Below are positions 34,401-38,742 of a DNA stretch of 38,742 bases, in pieces (the stretch's first letter is position 1; the number at the start of each line of letters is the position of its first letter). This DNA comes from Verrucomicrobiales bacterium (GTDB lineage Bacteria > Verrucomicrobiota > Verrucomicrobiia > Verrucomicrobiales > DEV007), in the NCBI GenBank assembly GCA_029213025.1, contig JARGOZ010000054.1:1-38742 (forward strand). The letters are read 5' to 3'. Under the pieces are notes generated by a model that searched no databases, was not told the origin of the DNA, and was given only the letters and a program-made list of their open reading frames with translations. Both the position numbers and the translations under genes were made by a program.

Positions 34401-37400
34401 TTGAAGAAAACCAGGCGAACCGGCACGGCGCCGGCTTCTGGAACAGTGGCGGCGGAATTGTAAATATCGATTCGTCCGATCCCGACACATTTAAATCCAC
34501 CATTTCCAGCAATTCCACGCTCGATGACTTCGATGGTAACGGTGGCGGATTTTATACCACCACACACCTCAGCCAGGTCAATTTAACCGACGTAATCGTA
34601 AATCAAAACAAAACGAAAAATGACGGTGCCGGATTCTATCAATCCGGTAACGGTAGCACGGTAACCCTGCTGCGGACCGATCTTACTTCCAATACGGCTC
34701 AGGATGACGGTGGCGGTTTTTACAATGCTTCAGATGGGGCGGTTGTGAATCTCAACACTGTGAAGATTGCCAACAACACCTCAGAAACCCAACATGGCGG
34801 AGGATTTCGCAACGAGGGAATTGTCGTTGGAACGGATGTAGAAATCACCAACAACTCCACACAGTCGACCGGAAACACAAACCGGGTCGGCGGAGGGATA
34901 TATAACAATGGTGCCGAATCATCGGTGACTCTGGCGCGGGTAATCATAGCGGATAATGATGCCTATGGCCGGGGCGGCGGCATCTATAACAGTGATGGAT
35001 TGATCTCCCTCACTGATTTCGCCCTGCGCAACAACACTACCGATCAGGATACCAGCGAAAGCCAGGGCCGCGGCGGCGCCATCTGGAACAGCGACCGCGG
35101 AACCGTAACTCTAACCAACGGCGAAGTCAGCGGCAACAGTTCGTTCGGGCATGGCGGTGGTGTATTTCAGCAAACCGACGGGTCGTCCTTCACAGCCACC
35201 AATGTCACCTTCAGCGACAACCTGGCAGGCTGGGACATGTCGGCTGACGACTACGAGGACAACCGGGTCGGCGGCGCGATATGGGCGATCAACCGGGGAT
35301 TGGTAGCCCTGGATCATGTTACTATCACCAATAACCGCACGACTCGAAATGGATCTGACTCCGGATCGGGAATTCGAGTCGATTCAAGCGGAAATGTGGT
35401 CACCATTGAAAACAGTATCATTTACGGCAACGTGCGGAATGTGGATGCCACTGCGGTAGCCAACGATACCGACAGCCATATTGGAAATACCAGTCTGGAA
35501 CTGATCGGGAATAACATCATCGGAACCCACACCGGTAACACACTTGGAGGTAATACCTCCGGTAGGATTACCGATGATCCAAATTTGGGCGAACTGGCTG
35601 ACAACGGCGGCTTCTCTCAGACCCATGCGATCGACTCCGGAAGCATTGCCGCCGATGCAGCGGCAGGCTCCATATCAGTCAGCGACCAGCGTGGTGCCGT
35701 GCGCGACGCCACTGCCGATATAGGTGCTTTTGAAGTTACCACGATCGTCTATGTCGATGACAACTGGTCCGGAATTCCGGATGACACAGCTGTGACCGAT
35801 GGCGACCACGGCACAGACGATGATCAACCGGCAGTGATCGGAGTCAGTGCTTTCTCCACCATTCAAGCGGCGCTTGATGCCGTTGCGGCAGGGGGAACCA
35901 TTATCATAAATGGAGGCACCTACAGTGAAACCATCGTCCTCGCGGACGGTAAGACCATCGAAATCACCGGGCCGGATGCGGCCGGAACTGTGACTATTGA
36001 TTCGCTTTCCGCCGGACCGACCGAATTCGTCATTATCGAAGGCAGCTCCACTCTCGAACTCGGAGCGGGAACCATAGACAGTGTTATTTCCGGCAGTGGA
36101 AATATATTGAAATCCGGATCCGGAACTCTGGTATTGAACGGCGAGAATACTTACGATGGAGTTACCTCGATCAGTGAAGGTATTTTGGAGATGGGCAATA
36201 CCCAGGCCCTGGGTAGCAACACCGGAAATACCGTAGTAACAAATTCCGGAACTCTGGATATCAAAGGCTTTCGCGGAGGAGACCCTTACGAATCTATTGA
36301 TATTGAGGGTGCCGGACACGGCGGTGTCGGCGCGATTATTAACACCGGCGGTTCACAATACGCAGCATTCAACAACGTCACTCTGACCGGCAACGCCACC
36401 ATCGGCAGTTCGGTGGCGCGCTGGGATTTGACAGGCACTCTGGACATGAACGGCAACACGCTGACGAAAGTCGGAGGAAATAGTTTATATATAAAGAATG
36501 TCACAATTACTGATCCCGGCAGTATCGATATCCAGGAGGGAACTCTGGTCCTTGAGGCAAGGACCGACTTCGACAGCCCGGGAACCATTACAGTCCGGTC
36601 AAATGCGACTCTACTTTTGAACAAAAGCGTCGGTAGCGGAGGAACAACGATTGTTCACGATGTTGATCTGATTCTGGAAGATGCCAGCCTAGTGAAAGCT
36701 GACACCTTTGTTGACAGCGTAGTGACACCCGAATTTTCCGGAAACGTCACCCTTGTGAGTGGAACCGCCACGATAGAAACGGATACCGGTTCGAACGGAA
36801 GTATTTCGAACCTTCATTTGTCCGGTGATATCAGCGGACCGGGCGGACTGAGAAAAACCGGAACAGAGCTACTGATCTTAAGTGGTACCAACACCTACCA
36901 GGGCACGACAACGGTTGTTAATGGAACTCTACAGGTCAACGGAACTCACACCGGCGGCGACAACTTCAGCGTTACGGCTAACGGAATCCTGGCAGGAACC
37001 GGTTCCATTACCCTGCTCGATAACACAAAGACCGTCACTATCGATGATGACGCAGATCTGGCTCCGGGAGTCGACGGAGCGGGGACATTGACAATTTTAA
37101 ACGATGTCATATTGAATGGTGATTTTGCTGTCGATGTTGACGGATCGACAACTGACACTCTTGTTGCCGATCTCACCGACGGAAATACACTGGGCGCGAC
37201 ATCAACCCTGGCGATAACCGGAGACGGGCCGACCGAAGCGCTCTACACCATCATCAACAACGATGGCACCACCGATCAAATCAGCGGAAACTTCAACGGT
37301 CTTCCTGAAGGCTCTACGATCACGATTGACACGGTTGCTTACAAAATATTCTACAGCGGTGGTGACGGCAATGATGTCGTCCTTGCGGACGCAACGACTC

Positions 37401-38742
37401 CGGGAACCGTCTATGTCGACGACGCATGGGCAACCCTGAGTGGCGGACAAACCATTGCCGATGCAGACCTCGGAACCAACAACGATCAAAGTGCGATTTT
37501 TAAGATCAATGCTTTTGCCACAATAGAGGAAGCAATTGCTGCGGTTGGCAGCGGCGGAACCATTATCATCAACGACGGAACCTATGCCGAAACGATAATT
37601 CTGAATGATGGTAAGACGATTGAATTGACCGGACCGGATGCCGACGGGACCGTATCAATTGATTCAATCACCGCGGGAGTAACGGAGTTGATCATTATCG
37701 AAGGAAGCACCACTCTCCAACTCGGAGCGGGAAGTATTCAAGGTGTCATTTCCGGCGGTGGCGGATTAACGAAAACGGGAACCGGAACGCTAACTCTTTC
37801 CGGTGACAACACCTACCAGGGACAAACGACAGTCTCAGAAGGTCTTCTTGTATGGGGTCATGTGAATGCTCTTGGCAGCAGCGATGCAGGGACAGTGATT
37901 GAGACGGGTGCAGCCCTCGATATGGCAGGCGTGTTCAGCGGCTGGAATACCGGCAACCTGACGGACGAGACGATCACTGTAAACGGGGCGGGAATCGCAA
38001 CCGACTCGAATAATGGAGCGCTCTACAACAGTGGCGCAAACCAGACCAACAAAGGTCTTCGAAATGTGATTCTCGGCAGTGATGCGTCAATAGGTGGAAA
38101 CGGTGGACGATTTGATATTCGCGGAACTCTCACCAGTGATGGCGGTCCTTATACATTAACCAAAGTTGGCACCAACTACATGGGAGTAAGCGGCCAACCG
38201 GAGCTAGCCAAACTGATCATCGACGGAGGACAGTATGGGTTAACTTCGACCAACGGGTTCAACGGCATTATCGGCAAGGCAGTTGAAATCAACTCATCGG
38301 GAATTCTGGCTGTATACCGGGACAAAGCCTTCGACGCGAATATCGTCATGAACGGGGGAACTATCCGCCACAACCAGGGCGGAGATACCGCAGGCCGAAC
38401 CCTGACAATCAACGGAACGATTACTCTGAACGGAACCAACAATCGCTTTGAGACAGAGAATGGCGGAACGGGAACGGTGGCCACCGTGGTGAATGCGGAG
38501 ATCGGCGGGAGCGGTGACCTGGTGAAACTTGATCCTGGAACTCTCATTTTGGAGAATGACAATGAATACATCGGAAGTACCTCTATTAACGGTGGCACCC
38601 TGTTGATCAACGGGGACAACTCCGCAGCTACCGGCTCTCTCACCGTTGCCAACGGGGCTGACCTGGGCGGATCCGGCACTATCGGTGGAATTGTTACTGT
38701 AATCACCGGAGCCGATTTGCAGCCTGGCGAAAACGGAACCGG
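28499..38742 (+). CDS. giant LEPR-XLL surface protein: metalloprotease-like domain, beta-helix arrays, autotransporter repeats (3' end outside window)
   Basis: The frame is open from ATG 28499 to the window end, at least 3,414 codons, with no stop. N-terminus: basic start, then LEPR-XLL motif (ALEPRILYSGAPV, residues 21-33), typical of giant PVC surface proteins. Residues ~90-240 hold a metzincin-like domain with HEMGHVLGLED (H193, E194, H197, D203) and a Met-turn-like NLMFGGF. Then a SLRETINAA motif (~259) and a first parallel beta-helix array (GGGFYN-type units, ~320-1020), closed by a choice-of-anchor-Q-like block (DPELGALANNGG ... DQRG). An Ig/PKD-like stretch (~1325-1420), a second LREAINAAN motif and a second beta-helix array (~1580-2310) follow, closed by DPNLGELADNGG ... 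DIGAFE. Two VYVDDxW modules (from 35747 and 37409) with autotransporter-associated repeats (SGTLVLNGENTYDG type) follow. It is probably a secreted or surface adhesin; export signal and C-terminal anchor lie outside or are not recognised. Confidence 0.85.
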   Translation, partial: MKFWKKQKASTTENREYFAEALEPRILYSGAPVGEMPDAPVQEVSVSNDDAGVNRFAGAEEFGSQEILHSHNDFEDDPNFQVILTSFENLSEEEIQNITDAAVQRWSQTELTDAQRETLEAIEISVVDIEGLALGTTEGTHIYLDWNAAGSDWFIDETPFDDEEFEFAVSSTVFRDTDGEAQYGMDLLSVMMHEMGHVLGLEDVYASQQNQNLMFGGFTEGERRLPVSNQADGAEAGTIFGSHMDRMVSTNVDDGSAGSLRETINAAVTGDRVILGSGTFVLSQGDIDISGKEITITGAGIDQTFIDAQNLDRIFNITGTTKVTLEDMTLTNGQIDEGDGGAIRIVGPAELEMFRVNFLDNEVRDTVDNNTNARGGAIYAVNQAVITGTDVDFTNNKATRAGGAEAADGAGFYAINETTVNLTGGTFSGNEARDGAGFYVTAGSKVTLSDVLLNNNTADIRGGAFRNATFTSEVTLIDSTVSNNTATEEHGGGFYNNGIVVLDNTDVESNHTLDLSATNRRDGYGGGFYNSGGTVTLQNGSDILGNDAYGHGGGFANNGGTITMKDGTIDGNSTIYFNTTRSGGGFSNQGDGITNLENVIISNNFTGSDSGGTRIRGVGGGFYNLDGSTVNIKGNSAITGNRAEDGGGFYSSSTGGTVNIIGSDTNSIEIENNSARVRGGGFRSTDYTFVNLSYVSITGNVAETERGGAFYVNGATVAGDHVTLTQNETLGTSGSRQGGAGWISSYSAVSFTDSVIKSNSSSNNGGGFYVENSTLNLDRTEITENYSQNSGGGLMVTGSSVLNGTDSSISDNISRDHGGGMYITDDSIVDLVRTQINGNLAGYESDGETRRESGTSGIDGGPTGSDLRGGGFRALGRAQVTLTDSTINDNEAASFGGGFDAENEPVITLFGSTIANNVSNNYGGGMRLASNAQFNATNSTISGNYTGFARAKYDGNVTAEYNNRVGGALWSQSGGNETNLNHVTITNNHSTAGGSGGGGGIYRSAGSVIIENSIIFGNTADADLDASGQDASDVRGNATLVGANIIGVHNSGSLTGDLQGRMTVDPELGALANNGGAALYDGSVVLSHSISGTSAAAGAAIDSRVATDQRGDGRPGTAATTQIPAFDLTGAQLLTDSRVTLTGERVGTADGTSVDFAGGDADNEYVFTADIVAPGELQPGTPTTVRVEYDFTASGDEDPVLFLSDGITTVNVSIQDNSGGAVYANPGSSALMFNNAGPVNGVGKLTADFVLNENGTTINVTLVTSAGTFTNSVTGSRVLSTMNGLSLEYRAGNAGETYQIDNLAISVTPDTLTESGDLGAFEADPVAETLILNEVTIPENALSGNSVDLSAAATTNGAGPVEYTWTITDSNGNPVPGSYSGETTSFTYSNVTGELVEYLDVQVTATDTTTHQTVISEVTQVRIVNPDIDTSDMAFIETIVVDSLGDETDGVTTVGNVTLREAINAANASAAGNVKITFDPAITNAQTLLTQLTYRELNYDAQSAEFTKGATLSGGGTTARIVDIIGDGGTGDSTGRLVLEILSGSDFSNNVAITDDSGGSALANGSLFQSYNSGYDYDITKTNGAVVIQGNGAANTIIDGNGVDRVFDIRPGASVIFEELTIQGGETTLTDGNSEHGGGVKNEGGIGIFHNVDIINNRAAAGTNAGQGGGIFSTSSGRNVGMIFMTGGSISGNEAESHGGGISFNGTNVGEGFLYLDGTSITSNTASSDDANLNDRRGGGIYISDDGNRVTLSDVTVEDNITAGYDRSDGGGIAVNGADNIIEMSGGSIIRNQSGGTVERDSDGGGFWVGGTRNTFTLRDVTIGGDLSGGDATTGIGGTRNNGNFSSDDGGGFYIEGQFNTVNVIDSSIVGNVSTDHGGGFYNASINSTLNLTQTKADALQIRNNYTNSTNGHGGGFWNQGILNIEGSAANPIDIKWNEARSTTNNQDIRGGGFWNSDGVANLTDVRIEENQANRHGAGFWNSGGGIVNIDSSDPDTFKSTISSNSTLDDFDGNGGGFYTTTHLSQVNLTDVIVNQNKTKNDGAGFYQSGNGSTVTLLRTDLTSNTAQDDGGGFYNASDGAVVNLNTVKIANNTSETQHGGGFRNEGIVVGTDVEITNNSTQSTGNTNRVGGGIYNNGAESSVTLARVIIADNDAYGRGGGIYNSDGLISLTDFALRNNTTDQDTSESQGRGGAIWNSDRGTVTLTNGEVSGNSSFGHGGGVFQQTDGSSFTATNVTFSDNLAGWDMSADDYEDNRVGGAIWAINRGLVALDHVTITNNRTTRNGSDSGSGIRVDSSGNVVTIENSIIYGNVRNVDATAVANDTDSHIGNTSLELIGNNIIGTHTGNTLGGNTSGRITDDPNLGELADNGGFSQTHAIDSGSIAADAAAGSISVSDQRGAVRDATADIGAFEVTTIVYVDDNWSGIPDDTAVTDGDHGTDDDQPAVIGVSAFSTIQAALDAVAAGGTIIINGGTYSETIVLADGKTIEITGPDAAGTVTIDSLSAGPTEFVIIEGSSTLELGAGTIDSVISGSGNILKSGSGTLVLNGENTYDGVTSISEGILEMGNTQALGSNTGNTVVTNSGTLDIKGFRGGDPYESIDIEGAGHGGVGAIINTGGSQYAAFNNVTLTGNATIGSSVARWDLTGTLDMNGNTLTKVGGNSLYIKNVTITDPGSIDIQEGTLVLEARTDFDSPGTITVRSNATLLLNKSVGSGGTTIVHDVDLILEDASLVKADTFVDSVVTPEFSGNVTLVSGTATIETDTGSNGSISNLHLSGDISGPGGLRKTGTELLILSGTNTYQGTTTVVNGTLQVNGTHTGGDNFSVTANGILAGTGSITLLDNTKTVTIDDDADLAPGVDGAGTLTILNDVILNGDFAVDVDGSTTDTLVADLTDGNTLGATSTLAITGDGPTEALYTIINNDGTTDQISGNFNGLPEGSTITIDTVAYKIFYSGGDGNDVVLADATTPGTVYVDDAWATLSGGQTIADADLGTNNDQSAIFKINAFATIEEAIAAVGSGGTIIINDGTYAETIILNDGKTIELTGPDADGTVSIDSITAGVTELIIIEGSTTLQLGAGSIQGVISGGGGLTKTGTGTLTLSGDNTYQGQTTVSEGLLVWGHVNALGSSDAGTVIETGAALDMAGVFSGWNTGNLTDETITVNGAGIATDSNNGALYNSGANQTNKGLRNVILGSDASIGGNGGRFDIRGTLTSDGGPYTLTKVGTNYMGVSGQPELAKLIIDGGQYGLTSTNGFNGIIGKAVEINSSGILAVYRDKAFDANIVMNGGTIRHNQGGDTAGRTLTINGTITLNGTNNRFETENGGTGTVATVVNAEIGGSGDLVKLDPGTLILENDNEYIGSTSINGGTLLINGDNSAATGSLTVANGADLGGSGTIGGIVTVITGADLQPGENGT
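35747..37930 (+). repeat. two diverged copies of a VYVDDxW / autotransporter-repeat module
   Basis: The block beginning VYVDDNW (35747) recurs as VYVDDAW at 37409, a period of 1,662 bp (554 codons). Matching landmarks in order are GGTIIINGGTYSETI / GGTIIINDGTYAETI, DGKTIEITGPDAAGTV / DGKTIELTGPDADGTV, STLELGAGTIDSVISG / TTLQLGAGSIQGVISG, and LNGENTYDGVTS / LSGDNTYQGQTT. The copies differ at many positions, so the duplication is old. Confidence 0.75.

Noticed and set aside
29470..35420. Regularly spaced GGCGGNGG-type DNA repeats suggesting CRISPR or a minisatellite
   Set aside because: They encode GGGFYN beta-helix units with variable spacing and sequence; there are no identical repeats or spacers.
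29933..38706. Many minus-strand frames of 60-250 codons
   Set aside because: They are antisense to the continuous giant plus-strand frame, and their Ser/Val/Pro-rich content mirrors its Gly/Thr/Asn repeats.

Overview
The window looks like a chromosomal segment of a Verrucomicrobiota bacterium, most likely from the Opitutae/Puniceicoccales side. This is inferred from protein architecture, not from any search. The indicators are a giant surface protein opening with a LEPR-XLL motif (28499 to the window end), a 'membrane-bound dehydrogenase plus HEAT plus heme-binding CxxCH' protein of the type abundant in Planctomycetes and Verrucomicrobia (24540-26993), and many starts without a clear Shine-Dalgarno sequence.

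Layout. (1) 2-1728, plus strand: the 3' part of a 7-TM/inactive-transglutaminase membrane protein, overlapped by an alpha-L-glutamate-ligase-like ATP-grasp gene. (2) 1747-3711, minus strand: a NERD nuclease-SF1 helicase fusion. (3) 3908-13352, minus strand: a fused str-S10 ribosomal operon (rpsL-rpsG-fusA-rpsJ-rplC-rplD-rplW-rplB-rpsS-[envelope coiled-coil gene]-rplV-rpsC-rplP) that ends at a strong intrinsic terminator directly after rplP. tuf is absent, rpmC and rpsQ do not follow, and a signal-peptide coiled-coil gene sits inside the operon. L22 carries a helix-hairpin-helix tail and S3 a Gly/Arg-rich tail. (4) 13519-17849: a possible small Cys-rich ORF, a membrane-anchored Mrr-type endonuclease-like gene, metG, a structured non-coding interval, and a DUF1460 lipoprotein. 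(5) 17944-24457: a metal-homeostasis island. (6) 24540-28220: a dehydrogenase/cytochrome-like secreted protein and a beta-propeller glycosidase-like protein. (7) 28499 to the window end: one uninterrupted reading frame of more than 3,400 codons encoding a LEPR-XLL/metalloprotease/parallel-beta-helix/autotransporter-repeat surface protein that runs off the window.

The most coherent system is the metal island. A Fur-family regulator, best read as Zur, is surrounded by eight copies of a palindrome, TGCAA-N5-TTGCA. They lie in front of five transcription units: the regulator itself, a secreted HMA-domain protein, an outer-membrane barrel with a His/Glu/Asp-rich loop plus a COG0523 GTPase, a MerC-like membrane protein plus an unknown Cys-rich protein, and a second COG0523 GTPase. 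No ABC importer is present. I infer a zinc-starvation regulon in which an outer-membrane porin, a MerC-like inner-membrane protein and two GTPase metallochaperones handle zinc.

A second pattern is a dispersed intergenic element built from two half-sites (GACTGTACCCTGT and ATTGTACCCTGT). There are three intact copies (6787, 18858, 28233) and one decayed copy (about 14914), mostly with a 22-bp internal period. Its function is unknown to me; a REP-like element or a regulator binding site are both possible. No tRNA, rRNA, CRISPR array, insertion sequence or phage gene was recognised.
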